Shown: piece after piece, positions 17,075-26,691 of the stretch | How the letters are laid out: each line of letters starts with the position of its first letter | Position numbering within the stretch: the first letter of the stretch is position 1 | Assembly (NCBI GenBank): GCA_051025295.1 | Contig: JBMGJV010000012.1 | DNA length: 64,000 bases | Strand: one strand, 5' to 3' | DNA from: KBS-83 sp051025295 | Lineage (GTDB): Bacteria > Acidobacteriota > Terriglobia > Terriglobales > Acidobacteriaceae | Program-made: the position numbers and the translations under genes | The notes under the pieces: generated by a model | Databases searched by the model: none | What the model saw: the letters and a program-made list of their open reading frames with translations, nothing else | Told to the model about the DNA's origin: nothing

Positions 17075-18460
17075 ATGAAACTCCCCTTGATGATCTTGTG
17101 GCTGTTGTTCGGCAGTGCGGACCCATACTTTGCACAGTCGGTCAACGCTCAATCGACGTTGACTGCGGAGCAGCGCGATGCAGAGATACGAGAGTTGCAC
17201 CAGCAGCTGAACGCCATCTCTGCCCGGCTGAATGCGCTCGAGAGCACCGCGGCGCCAACTCTGCCCCCTGGTACCGCTTCTACATCGGCTAAACCAGAGA
17301 CGCCGAGCAGCGTGTCGACCCTGGCGGTTGAGGATCGTTCAAATCTGGCTTTTCTCCGAGGAACGAACCTGAGCTTGGGGCTCGACGGCTATTACGGGTA
17401 TAACTTCAACTCGCCGACTGGCCGCGTCAACCTGCTGCGCGCTTATGATGTAACCTCAAATAGCTTCAACATTAACCAGGCTAGCATCATCATCGAGCAT
17501 TTGCCCACACCTGCCGAACGCATGGGCGGACGTCTGGACCTGCAGTTCGGACAAGCTACAGAGACGCTCCAAGGATCCCCTGCCAACGAACAACGTCCAC
17601 AGGTTTGGCGGAATCTTTTCCAGGCTTACGGCAGCTATCTGGCGCCGGTCGGTTCGGGATTGCAGATAGACTTCGGAAAGTGGGCTAGCTCGCTTGGGAA
17701 CGAAGGCAATTACACCAAGGACCAGATCGCGTACTCACGTGCTTACAGCTTCTATTACTTGCCGTTCTATCACACGGGCATGCGCGCGAGCTATAACGTC
17801 ACGACGAAACTCAATGTGGCGTACTGGCTGGTGAATGGTGCAAACGACACAGAAGACCTGAACGGCTTTAAATCGCAGGCCTTTCTGTTCACTATCAAGC
17901 CTTCCAGCACTCTCAGTTGGAACGTGAACTACTACTTCGGACAGGAAGCCCGGGATGTGCAGGCCACACTCAATCCAGGTCTGCCGTCTTCTCCAACGCA
18001 GCCTGGGCTGCCAGCGCAAAATATTTCGCCTGCTCCGAACGGCCGTGAGCATATCTTCGACACGTATGCGACCTGGGCGCCGATCAAGAAGCTGACACTC
18101 GTGCCAGAGGCTGACTTCGTTGTGAGCCGGACGTTTGCTGAGCAGAAGCCCGGGCGTGTTGCCATCGGCAGCCTCGCGGCGAAGTACGCCTTACCTTACA
18201 GCTCAAACATTGGGGCGCGGTTCGAGTATCTCGATGATCGTGGTGGCCTGTTTAGTGGATCGACTCAGGCATTGAAGGAAGGCACGATTGTGCTGGACCA
18301 TCTGCTCGCGCCTTCCTTCCTGATTCGCGGAGAATACCGCCGAGACTTCTCCAACCAGCGCTTCTTTCTGACGGACAGACCCAGTGTCCTGTCTCAGGCA
18401 CAGACAACGGCCACTCTCGGGCTCGTCTACTGGTGGGGTACAAAGCAGGGTAGTTGGTAA
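17075..18460 (+). CDS. Outer-membrane beta-barrel porin (OmpL-like, BBP2 family)
   Basis: A 461-residue exported protein: signal peptide (about 1-21), then a short coiled coil (RDAEIRELHQQLNAISARLN, about 32-55), a Pro/Thr/Ser linker and, from about 90, alternating strands rich in Tyr and Gly (LSLGLDGYYGYNFNSP, LQIDFGKWASSLG). The C-terminus ends in an aromatic strand. This is the pattern of putative OmpL-like beta-barrel porins, which in Acidobacteria often precede kdp genes. It starts the putative kdp operon, ten bases upstream of the small peptide gene, and probably lets K+ through the outer membrane when external K+ is scarce. AGCGAGG precedes the ATG. Confidence 0.85.
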   Translation: MKLPLMILWLLFGSADPYFAQSVNAQSTLTAEQRDAEIRELHQQLNAISARLNALESTAAPTLPPGTASTSAKPETPSSVSTLAVEDRSNLAFLRGTNLSLGLDGYYGYNFNSPTGRVNLLRAYDVTSNSFNINQASIIIEHLPTPAERMGGRLDLQFGQATETLQGSPANEQRPQVWRNLFQAYGSYLAPVGSGLQIDFGKWASSLGNEGNYTKDQIAYSRAYSFYYLPFYHTGMRASYNVTTKLNVAYWLVNGANDTEDLNGFKSQAFLFTIKPSSTLSWNVNYYFGQEARDVQATLNPGLPSSPTQPGLPAQNISPAPNGREHIFDTYATWAPIKKLTLVPEADFVVSRTFAEQKPGRVAIGSLAAKYALPYSSNIGARFEYLDDRGGLFSGSTQALKEGTIVLDHLLAPSFLIRGEYRRDFSNQRFFLTDRPSVLSQAQTTATLGLVYWWGTKQGSW

Positions 18461-18470
18461 GGAGAAACCG

Positions 18471-18570
18471 ATGGTGGACGTAATCCTGCTCGTTTGCCTG
18501 GCGCTTTTTTTTCGTGTTGGCTCTGCTCTACATCCGTGCCTGCGCTTCCTTGAAAGGGGACCGGCGATGA
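18471..18570 (+). pseudogene. Small single-pass membrane peptide of the kdp operon, frameshifted at T8
   Basis: GGAGAAACCG precedes an ATG that reads MVDVILLVCLALFF and then meets eight Ts at 18505-18512. In the printed sequence the frame leaves the natural path. With seven Ts it continues VLALLYIRACASLKGDRR and stops at 18568-18570, overlapping the kdpF start as ATGA. That gives 32 residues with one membrane helix, like the small peptide I recall before kdpF/kdpA in other Acidobacteria. The perfect overlap argues that the seven-T frame is the real one. The break may be a sequencing error, a slippage mutation or ribosomal slippage. Confidence 0.65.
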
Positions 18571-18653
18571 TTCTGAACGTCAGCCTGCTCGGACTCTCAT
18601 TTTTACTCCTGCTCTATCTCTTGTACGCCTTACTTCGCCCGGAGAAGTTCTGA
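18567..18653 (+). CDS. kdpF: KdpF, potassium-transporting ATPase small subunit
   Basis: A 28-residue peptide, MILNVSLLGLSFLLLLYLLY ending ALLRPEKF, has one hydrophobic helix and the typical KdpF C-terminus. E. coli KdpF is 29 residues. It stabilises the KdpABC complex in the inner membrane. The start overlaps the previous stop (ATGA) and its own stop overlaps the kdpA start (TGATG), so the genes are translationally coupled. Confidence 0.85.
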   Translation: MILNVSLLGLSFLLLLYLLYALLRPEKF

Positions 18654-20416
18654 TGTCATTGAATGGCTGGTTACAGATCGTGCTGCACATGGCTTGCGTG
18701 TTACTGCTCGCCAAGCCGATGGGAAGCTATCTCACCCAGGTATTCGAAAGACGCAAGACATTTCTTGACGTATTTCTTCTGCCCTGTGAGCGCGTTCTGT
18801 ACCGAGTCACGCACATCAACCCTGAGCACGAGATGCGCTGGACAGAATACGGTGCGTCGATGCTCGTGTTTAGCGCAGTCACCCTACTGCTGACTTATGT
18901 CGTTGAGCGTTTACAGCAATGGTTGCCGCTAAATTCCCAGCACCTGGCCGGTGTGGAGCCAGTGCTTGCGATGAATACTGCCATTTCATTCACAACGAAC
19001 ACGAATTGGCAGAGCTATACACCGGAAACCACGATGAGCTATCTGACACAGATGCTCGGACTGGCCACCCATAACTTCTGGTCGGCGGCGGTCGGCATGG
19101 CGCTGGCGATCGCGTTCATCCGCGGCATTGCACGGCGCGAGACGGATCGCCTGGGAAACTTCTGGGTCGACCTCACACGCGGCTCGTTCTGGGTGTTGCT
19201 GCCGATCTCGTTCGTCTTTGCGCTTGCGCTTGTGTCGCAGGGGGTTGTGCAGAACTTCCGCCCCTACGACACGGCCACGTTGGTCGAGACGCAAAAAGTC
19301 ATGGGCGCCGACGGTAAGGCCGCACTCGTCGCGACGCAGACCATTGCGCAAGGCCCCGTTGCTTCGCAGGAGGCAATTAAGATGCTCGGCACCAATGGTG
19401 GAGGATTCTTCAACGCCAACAGCTCGCACCCGTTTGAAAATCCCACGCCGTTGTCGAACTTTCTGCAAATGCTGTCCATCTTCCTTCTGCCTGCCGGGCT
19501 CGCAATCACGCTGGGACAGATGGTCAGATCTCCTCGGCATGGATGGGCGGTATTGGCTGCCATGGTTGTGTTGTGGGCTGGCGGAGTTGCGACCTGCTAC
19601 TGGGCAGAGGTGCAGCCCAACCCTCTTCTGCATGGAGTCGATCAGCATGTGTCGCTGACGCAGTCCGGCGGAAATATGGAAGGCAAGGAGGTGCGGTTTG
19701 GCATTGCGAACTCAGCCCTTTTCGCTACAGTGACCACGGACGCAAGTTGCGGTGCGGTGAACAGCATGCACGACAGCTTCACACCGCTCGGCGGCATGGT
19801 TCCCATGGTGAACATCCTGCTGGGCGAGATCGTCTTCGGTGGAGTGGGTGCAGGGCTCTACGGAATGCTGGTGTTCGTCATCATGGCGGTGTTCATCGCT
19901 GGGCTTATGGTTGGCCGCACGCCGGAATACCTGGGCAAGAAGATCGAAGCCTTCGATGTGCAGATGGCAATGCTCTATCTCCTGATCTTTCCGTTCGTCA
20001 TTCTCGGCTTTGCTGCGGTCGCCGTGCTGATGCCAAATCTCGGACTCAGCAGCCTGACGAATCACGGTCCGCATGGACTGGGCGAAATTCTCTACGCCTA
20101 CACGTCGGCAACGGGCAACAACGGCTCCGCCTTTGCGGGCTTGAATGCGAACACGCACTGGTTCAACGGTTCGCTTGCAGCAGCCATGTTCATCGGACGC
20201 TTTCTCATGATTGTGCCGATGCTGGCAGTGGCCGGTAGTCTCGCGCGCAAAAAGATCGTACCTGCGTCTGCTGGTACGTTCCCGGTTACAACGCCCCTAT
20301 TCACGGTCTTACTAACGGGAGTGATCCTGATCGTCGGTGCTCTGACCTTCTTTCCTGTGCTGTCGCTCGGTCCCATCTTGGAGCATTTGCTGCTCCGTGC
20401 CGGCCACACCTTCTAG
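18653..20416 (+). CDS. kdpA: KdpA, potassium-transporting ATPase potassium-binding subunit
   Basis: The 587-residue polytopic channel-like subunit selects and translocates K+. Four selectivity-filter regions are visible, including TTNTNWQSY and MLGTNGGGFFNANSSHPFEN, plus later SATGNNGSAFAG. About ten membrane helices are spread along the protein. It is slightly longer than E. coli KdpA (557), mainly through an insertion around residues 185-240. No frame break is seen, and the stop is followed 25 bases later by kdpB. Confidence 0.95.
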   Translation: MSLNGWLQIVLHMACVLLLAKPMGSYLTQVFERRKTFLDVFLLPCERVLYRVTHINPEHEMRWTEYGASMLVFSAVTLLLTYVVERLQQWLPLNSQHLAGVEPVLAMNTAISFTTNTNWQSYTPETTMSYLTQMLGLATHNFWSAAVGMALAIAFIRGIARRETDRLGNFWVDLTRGSFWVLLPISFVFALALVSQGVVQNFRPYDTATLVETQKVMGADGKAALVATQTIAQGPVASQEAIKMLGTNGGGFFNANSSHPFENPTPLSNFLQMLSIFLLPAGLAITLGQMVRSPRHGWAVLAAMVVLWAGGVATCYWAEVQPNPLLHGVDQHVSLTQSGGNMEGKEVRFGIANSALFATVTTDASCGAVNSMHDSFTPLGGMVPMVNILLGEIVFGGVGAGLYGMLVFVIMAVFIAGLMVGRTPEYLGKKIEAFDVQMAMLYLLIFPFVILGFAAVAVLMPNLGLSSLTNHGPHGLGEILYAYTSATGNNGSAFAGLNANTHWFNGSLAAAMFIGRFLMIVPMLAVAGSLARKKIVPASAGTFPVTTPLFTVLLTGVILIVGALTFFPVLSLGPILEHLLLRAGHTF

Positions 20417-20441
20417 GGGATCTCAAGGAGAGATCACGTCT

Positions 20442-22482
20442 ATGTCTCCACACGCACATCGCCGCTCGCTGGCTGATCGCAGGATTGTGCAGCGCGCCGC
20501 TCTCGATGCTGTCCGCAAGCTGAATCCACGGCTCATGATGAAGAACCCTGTCATGTTCGTCGTCGAGGTGGGCAGCATTCTCACCACGGGCCTACTGATT
20601 GCAGAGCGGGTAGGGCATCGCGGTCACTTCGGCTTCAATCTGCAGATCACATTGTGGCTGTGGTTCACCGTCCTCTTTGCAAACTTTGCGGAAGCAATGG
20701 CAGAGGGACGTGGGAAGGCGCAGGCCGATGCGCTGCGAGCTGCAAAGTCAGAGACGGTTGCGCTTCGGATTTCGGGTGAGCGCCTGGAGGAGGTGCCAGG
20801 CTCGCAGCTCCGTGTTGGTGATCTGGTGCGAGTTGCCGCAGGCCAACTGATCCCTGGAGACGGTGAGGTCGTGGATGGTGTCGCATCCGTGGACGAGTCG
20901 GCAATTACCGGCGAATCGGCGCCCGTGATCCGTGAAACTGGCGGTGATCGCAGCGCAGTCACGGGGGGGGACGCGTGTGCTGTCCGATGTGATCACGGTC
21001 AAGATCAGCTCGAATCCAGGAGAAACGTTTCTGGATCGCATGATCGCGCTGGTCGAAGGAGCAGAACGGCAGAAGACACCGAACGAGATCGCTTTGAACA
21101 TCCTGCTCGCCGGGCTCACCATCATTTTTCTGCTCGCAGTTATCACGCTCCAGCCATTCGCCATCTACTCGGGCGCACCGCAAACCGTGTTCGTGCTGAT
21201 CTCGTTGCTCGTCTGTCTGATCCCTACCACGATCGGTGGACTGCTATCAGCCATCGGCATCGCCGGTATGGATCGATTGGTGCAACACAATGTGCTCGCC
21301 ACCTCCGGCCGAGCAGTGGAGGCTGCAGGCGATGTGAACACGCTGCTGCTCGACAAGACCGGGACCATTACGCTTGGGAATCGCCAGGCAGCAGAATTTC
21401 TCCCCTCGCCGGGAGTGAGTGAAGAAGCCCTGGCGGATGCTGCACAACTCTCGTCGCTTGCAGACGAGACGCCCGAGGGCCGATCTGTTGTCGTGCTTGC
21501 TAAGCAGCGCTTCAACCTGCGCGGCCGCGATCTCGCCGAGGTGAACGCTCACTTCGTGCCCTTCTCGGCAACGACGCGTATGAGTGGGATAGAGGTGGAG
21601 GGCCGCAGCATTCGAAAAGGTGCCGTGGAGGCGATCGCGCGCTATCTCCAGCAGCACAGATCATCGTTGCCGGCAGAGGTGCGGAGCACGGCGGAATCTG
21701 TCGCCAAGACAGGCGGAACCCCGTTGGTGGTTGCGGAGAACGGTCGCGCACTCGGCGTCATTCACCTGAAGGATGTGGTCAAAGGGGGCATGCGCGAACG
21801 CTTCGACCAACTGCGCGCGATGGGCATTCGCACCGTGATGATCACCGGTGACAATCCGCTCACCGCCGCAGCCATCGCTCGGGAGGCCGGAGTGGATGAC
21901 TTTCTGGCCGAGGCGAAGCCGAAAGACAAGATGGACCTGATCAAGCGCGAGCAGGCCGACGGCAAGCTTGTCGCGATGACCGGCGATGGCACGAATGACG
22001 CGCCAGCGCTTGCCCAGGCCGATGTGGGTGTCGCCATGAACTCCGGAACGCAGGCCGCGAAGGAGGCGGGCAACATGGTCGACCTGGACTCGAATCCGAC
22101 CAAGCTGATTGAGATCGTTGCGATCGGCAAGCAGCTACTCATGACTCGCGGTGCGCTGACGACGTTCTCAATATCAAACGACGTGGCGAAATACTTCGCC
22201 ATCATCCCCGCCATGTTTGCGGGTGTCTTTCCCGTTCTCAACGCGCTCAACATCATGCGTCTGCACAGCCCGGAGTCGGCCGTGTTGTCGGCGGTGGTCT
22301 TCAATGCGCTCATCATCGTCGCGCTGATTCCGCTTGCTCTGCGTGGCGTCAGCTACAAGCCACTCTCGGCGGCTGCATTGCTGCGCCGCAACCTGCTTGT
22401 GTACGGGCTCGGCGGCATCGTTGTCCCGTTCGTCGGGATCAAGCTGATCGATGTCGTACTCACCGTTCTCCGTCTCGCCTAG
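20442..22482 (+). pseudogene. kdpB: KdpB, P-type ATPase subunit, frameshifted at G8
   Basis: The gene starts at an ATG with AAGGAG (20425-20430) and encodes KdpB up to VDESAITGESAP and DRSAVTGG. A run of eight Gs at 20963-20970 then shifts the frame. With seven Gs the reading continues TRVLSDVITVKISSNPGETF and on to 22482, giving 679 residues against 682 in E. coli. The second half has the phosphorylation motif LLLDKTGTITLG, the GDGTNDAPALAQADVGVAMN hinge and C-terminal helices. Every domain is intact on both sides of the break. KdpB hydrolyses ATP for K+ uptake. As printed, the cell would make only a truncated protein; a sequence error or homopolymer slippage is likely. Confidence 0.85.
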
Positions 22483-22484
22483 GC

Positions 22485-23072
22485 ATGGACACCATGAAAG
22501 CTCATCTGATTTCAGCCATTCTCTACACGATCGTCACGGCCCTTCTGCTGGGCATCGCATATCCGCTTGCAGTCACAGCGGTCGCGCACGTCGCCTTTGC
22601 GAACAAGGCGGATGGTCAACTCATTCGCGATCACGGCACCATCATCGGCTCGGCCATCATCGGCCAGCCATTTACAGGGACGGGCTACTTTCACAGCAGG
22701 CCATCTGCAGCCGGCACCGGCTACGATGCCTCCTCATCCTCGGGATCGAATCTGGCCCAGACGAACAAGGTGCTCATCGGTCGCATTACTGCCAGCGTCT
22801 TGACTGAGGGCCACGGAGATGCAATTCCCATCGACCTTGTAACAGCATCGGGCTCGGGTCTTGATCCGGATATCACGCCTGCGGCGGCGTTCTACCAGGC
22901 TTCTCGCGTTGCGCGTGAACGTCATCTGCCGGTTGAGCAGGTTCGTGCGCTGGTCGATTCCCGAATCACGCCGCGCCAGTTTGGCCTGCTGGGAGAGGCG
23001 CGCGTCAACGTGCTCGCGCTCAACCTCGCCTTGAAGGCTCTAGCGGAAAGTGCTGGTCCTCAGGCCAGGTAA
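22485..23072 (+). CDS. kdpC: KdpC, potassium-transporting ATPase subunit C
   Basis: A 195-residue protein with one N-terminal membrane helix (about 8-30) and the periplasmic KdpC domain: GQPFTGTGYFHSRPSAAGTG and DLVTASGSGLDPDITPAAAF, both diagnostic. It assists K+ loading and ATP affinity in the KdpFABC complex. It follows kdpB by two bases; either the ATG at 22485 or the one at 22494 may start it. It is the last gene of the operon. Confidence 0.95.
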   Translation: MDTMKAHLISAILYTIVTALLLGIAYPLAVTAVAHVAFANKADGQLIRDHGTIIGSAIIGQPFTGTGYFHSRPSAAGTGYDASSSSGSNLAQTNKVLIGRITASVLTEGHGDAIPIDLVTASGSGLDPDITPAAAFYQASRVARERHLPVEQVRALVDSRITPRQFGLLGEARVNVLALNLALKALAESAGPQAR

Positions 23073-23156
23073 TCGGATGACACGGGCGCTTCGAGTCGAC
23101 TCGGCCTCCGAGACTTACAATGGTGCCGCACCGCGCAATGCGCGCCCGGAGACTGC

Positions 23157-24740
23157 ATGAAGCTTTCGCCCCTCTGTTCTTTTCTCTTGATCGCGGCCAT
23201 GGCCGCGTTCGCCTCTCCCTCGCAGGCTGCTGATCCAATGCGTGTGAAGACAGACAAGGGTGAACTGCAGGGGAAGTTCTCGGACGACAGTCAGGTCCGC
23301 ATATTCCTTGGTGTGCCATACGCCGCTCCGCCGGTTGGGCCGCTTCGTTGGAGGCCGCCACAGCCGGCAGGGAAGTGGAAGGGCGTTCGGAGTGCGCAGA
23401 GCTATGGCAGCCGCTGCATGCAGGCGAATGCGTTTGCGGACATGGTCTTTCACGATCCTGGACAAAATGAAGACTGTCTGACGCTCAATATTTGGGCGCC
23501 GAACAGCGCGAGCGAGGGCGCGAAGCTCCCGGTGATGGTCTGGATTTACGGTGGCGGCTTTTACGCAGGCAGCACGTCGGAGCACCGCCAGGATGGCGAC
23601 ACCTTTGCGCGCAGGGGCGTAATTCTCGTCTCCATGAACTACCGCTTGAACATCTTCGGCTTCTTTGCGCATCCTGCACTCGCCGCAGAATCGCCGCAAC
23701 ACGCGGCAGGCAACTATGGCCTGATGGATCAGGCCGCCGCGCTGCAGTGGGTGAAGCGGAATATTTCTAAGTTCGGCGGAGATGCCAGCAACATCACCGT
23801 CTTTGGCGAGTCGGCGGGCTCCTTCTCCGTCAGCGCGCAGATGGCGTCGCCCATGGCGAAGGACACGCTCGCGCACGCAATTGGCGAAAGCGGCGCCGCC
23901 TTCTCCCGCGGCACGCTGCCGTTTCCAACACTGGCTCAGGCCGAAGCTCGCGATGAAGCCTTTGCGCGCGATGTGCTCGGTAAGACGTCACTCGCTGATC
24001 TCCGCGCGATTCCTGCGACGGATCTGGTCAAGGCCATCGAGACGCAGAAGGCTCCCGGTGTTCGCTTCAATCCCGATGTCGACGGCGAGTTCCTGCCCCA
24101 GTCGGTGCCTCTGATCTTCGCTGCCGGCAAGCAGGCGCATGTTCCGCTGCTCGCCGGATGGAATCGCGACGAAGGCGGTCCACCGCGCGAAACCGTGACC
24201 CTTGATACCTATCGCCAGACCGCCCAGAGCATGTGGGGTCCACAGGCGAGCGACTTCTTGAAGGACTATCCTGCGACTACCGACGAAGAAGCGCGCCGCG
24301 CTGCTGCCGATATGGCGGCCGATCTGTTCATCGCGGCATCGACGTGGGAGTGGATCGACGCGCAGGTGAAGACCGGGGGCGCCCCCGTTTACCGTTACCG
24401 CTTCGATCATCCCTCGCCAGGAGACCGCTACCACCCCGCGACCGCTGGCGCATTCCACTCAAGCGAGATCGAGTATGTCTTCGGCAACCTGTTCTTTCGT
24501 CCCGCTGCGCCGTGGAAGGACGAGGACTACAAATTGTCTGAACTGGTGCAGAGCTACTGGATCAACTTCGCGCGCACCGGAAACCCGAACGGCGCCGGCG
24601 TTCCGGAGTGGCCCGCCTACAATGCTGCCGACAACTGGCCAGTAATGCATCTGGACGCAACGCCAGAGGTCCGGCCTGATACCACGCGCGATCGGTACCT
24701 CTTCCTGCGCACTGCCACCCCAACCGCACTCCCGAAATAG
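23157..24740 (+). CDS. Type-B carboxylesterase, exported
   Basis: The 527-residue protein has a signal peptide (1-24) and a carboxylesterase-type alpha/beta-hydrolase domain. The oxyanion loop is IYGGGFYAG, the nucleophile is Ser219 in FGESAGS, the acid is probably in the NRDEGG region and the catalytic His lies in GAFHSSEIEYVFGN. The N-terminal EDCLTLNIWAP motif is also characteristic. Such enzymes hydrolyse carboxylic esters, possibly acetylated or feruloylated plant polymers; the substrate is not determined. Residues about 80-110 contain the cysteine pair expected for the family disulfide. It stands alone after kdpC. Confidence 0.9.
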   Translation: MKLSPLCSFLLIAAMAAFASPSQAADPMRVKTDKGELQGKFSDDSQVRIFLGVPYAAPPVGPLRWRPPQPAGKWKGVRSAQSYGSRCMQANAFADMVFHDPGQNEDCLTLNIWAPNSASEGAKLPVMVWIYGGGFYAGSTSEHRQDGDTFARRGVILVSMNYRLNIFGFFAHPALAAESPQHAAGNYGLMDQAAALQWVKRNISKFGGDASNITVFGESAGSFSVSAQMASPMAKDTLAHAIGESGAAFSRGTLPFPTLAQAEARDEAFARDVLGKTSLADLRAIPATDLVKAIETQKAPGVRFNPDVDGEFLPQSVPLIFAAGKQAHVPLLAGWNRDEGGPPRETVTLDTYRQTAQSMWGPQASDFLKDYPATTDEEARRAAADMAADLFIAASTWEWIDAQVKTGGAPVYRYRFDHPSPGDRYHPATAGAFHSSEIEYVFGNLFFRPAAPWKDEDYKLSELVQSYWINFARTGNPNGAGVPEWPAYNAADNWPVMHLDATPEVRPDTTRDRYLFLRTATPTALPK

Positions 24741-24847
24741 AGGAGCGGCCCGTTCCAATCGCATTCATGCTTCCGAGCAGTACGTCATGCTACGATTTTC
24801 TTGATTAGTGCGGGAACTTGCTGCCTGCTGATCCTGGAACCCAACCC

Positions 24848-25231
24848 ATGAACTCTGCAGTGAAGACGCGCCGTGCGAAGCTCTCCGTTGTGCTTCCCGT
24901 GGCTCTGTTTGTCTTCCTGCTTGCGTTTGCTGTCTTCGGATGGGGCCTCCATTCGAAGCTCTCGCTCTACAAGATCGACGCGCAGTCTTCCTCGCAAACA
25001 CCTGTCGCCAAGCTGCTCTCCGAGCGAGAGCGTGCGAGCGTAAGCGCGACCGCCGAGCATCTTCCTGTGCCGCCGGTGACAAGGCGTGCGGGCGCATGTG
25101 CTTGTGCGATGTTTGTCATTCCCGAGCTGCTCGTTTCTGATGCCTGGCGTCGTGAACTGGCTCCGTCAAAGCAGCAATCTGTCGTGCGGAACGGTCCCGC
25201 TCTGCTCCGACCTCCTCCCGCCCTGGGCTAG
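24848..25231 (+). CDS. Small membrane-anchored protein of unknown function
   Basis: I start it at the ATG at 24848. The 127 residues begin with a positively charged end (NSAVKTRRAK) and a single membrane helix (about 12-34). A soluble Ser/Arg/Pro-rich part follows with a CACAMF motif around residue 85. It has no recognised domain. The N-in helix and the extracytoplasmic tail suggest an inner-membrane anchored periplasmic protein. It is 188 bases ahead of the efflux operon, so a link is only positional. Confidence 0.55.
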   Translation: MNSAVKTRRAKLSVVLPVALFVFLLAFAVFGWGLHSKLSLYKIDAQSSSQTPVAKLLSERERASVSATAEHLPVPPVTRRAGACACAMFVIPELLVSDAWRRELAPSKQQSVVRNGPALLRPPPALG

Positions 25232-25419
25232 CCGCCTGCGCAGCTCTCGCTTAGCCGAGTGGCCGCGTAAACCGCTCCTTCGTTACGCCTGAATGCCAGT
25301 AGTCCGCCTGGGCTCTCTTACGGCGATCCTGTGCGCTGCCTCTCCACGGCTCCGCAACGGGATCGATCGTCAGCAGATTCGCAGATCGCGCTGGCCAGAA
25401 CGGAATAGGTTGCGTGCAA

Positions 25420-26691
25420 ATGCCTGTCTTTCGAGTGTCGCAAGCCCTCGTCTCGTCTCTCGTCGTCACTGTGGCATTGGCTGGCTGCAAGGATCGCAGC
25501 GCTGTAGCGGATACAAGCAGTCAGCCGCCCGCGGCAGTGGTTTCTCCAGTGCAGCGCGGCAATATATCGCACGTGCTCAGTCTTGCGGGTCAGTTCCAGC
25601 CGTACCAGCTGATCGATGTGCACGCGAAGGTGTCGGGCTACGTACGTCGTATCTACGTGGACATCGGAGACCGGGTCCACGCGGGCCAGACGCTCGCCGT
25701 GCTCGAAGTTCCTGAGCTGAATGCGCAGTACCGCGGCAGTCAGGCGCAACAGCAGCGTAGCCGCGAAGAGATCACCGTCGCCGAGCACGAACTGAGGCGC
25801 GCGAAGGCGACGTACTCTGCAGTCCAATCCAACTTCCAGCGCCTCGAGCAGGCATCCAGGGCTCAGCCTGGCATCGTTGCGCAGCAGGAACTGGATGACG
25901 CCCGCGCCAAGTCGGAGAGTTCGCTGGCTCAGATGGACGCAGCGCAGTCCAGCCTCTCGGCAGCACGCCGGCAAGCAGACGTTGCTACGGCCGATATGGA
26001 GCGTGTCGGTGCACTGCAGTCTTATTCTTCTGTCACCGCTCCGTTGAACGGAGTGGTGGTGTGGAGATACGCCGACACCGGCGCTCTGATCCAGGCAGGC
26101 ACTGCTTCCGAGACGCAAAGCCTGCCGCTCATCAAGCTCTCACAGAGCGATGTTCTGCGCTTGCGGCTGCCAGTCCCGGAGGATGCCGTCGGCTACATTC
26201 ACAACGGCGACACGGTGCAGATTCGCGTGGATGCACTCCACCGTTCCTTCACCGGGAAGATCGTTCGTTTCACCCGCAACATCAGCCTGGATACCCGCAC
26301 CATGCAGACCGAGGTCGACGTTCCGAATGCCGACCTGAGCATCGACCCCGGCATGTACGCCAACACTTATGTGCAGCTCGCACATAAGGAGAACGTACTG
26401 ACGATCCCTCTGCTTGCGGTTGAGCGCAATGACGGTGCAACAAGCGTGCTGGTGGTCGATCGCGACAACCGCGTGCATCAGCGTTCCGTGGAACTTGGCA
26501 TTCAAGGCTCCCGACTAATCGAAGTCACGAGCGGTCTCAAGCAGGGTGACCGCGTGGTCTTGAATGGCGGCGGCCGCTTCGCAGATGGCCAGACCATCAC
26601 GCCACGTGATGAGGTGCAGCCAGCCAGCGATGTCACGCATGAAGAAGGTGGCATGACGGACCCGCAATCCGGGGAGGGAAGGAACTCATGA
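25420..26691 (+). CDS. RND efflux periplasmic adaptor lipoprotein (MFP/HlyD family)
   Basis: I use the ATG at 25420; a GTG two codons earlier is also possible. The signal peptide ends in the lipobox LAGC, so the mature protein is a lipoprotein (423 residues). A biotinyl-lipoyl half-motif (VSGYVRRIYVDIGDRVHAG), a long alpha-hairpin coiled coil with many Gln/Ala/Arg residues (about 105-195), the second lipoyl half and beta-barrel domains follow. It should bridge the RND pump and the TolC-like channel. Its stop overlaps the pump start (ATGA), a clear operon. Confidence 0.92.
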   Translation: MPVFRVSQALVSSLVVTVALAGCKDRSAVADTSSQPPAAVVSPVQRGNISHVLSLAGQFQPYQLIDVHAKVSGYVRRIYVDIGDRVHAGQTLAVLEVPELNAQYRGSQAQQQRSREEITVAEHELRRAKATYSAVQSNFQRLEQASRAQPGIVAQQELDDARAKSESSLAQMDAAQSSLSAARRQADVATADMERVGALQSYSSVTAPLNGVVVWRYADTGALIQAGTASETQSLPLIKLSQSDVLRLRLPVPEDAVGYIHNGDTVQIRVDALHRSFTGKIVRFTRNISLDTRTMQTEVDVPNADLSIDPGMYANTYVQLAHKENVLTIPLLAVERNDGATSVLVVDRDNRVHQRSVELGIQGSRLIEVTSGLKQGDRVVLNGGGRFADGQTITPRDEVQPASDVTHEEGGMTDPQSGEGRNS

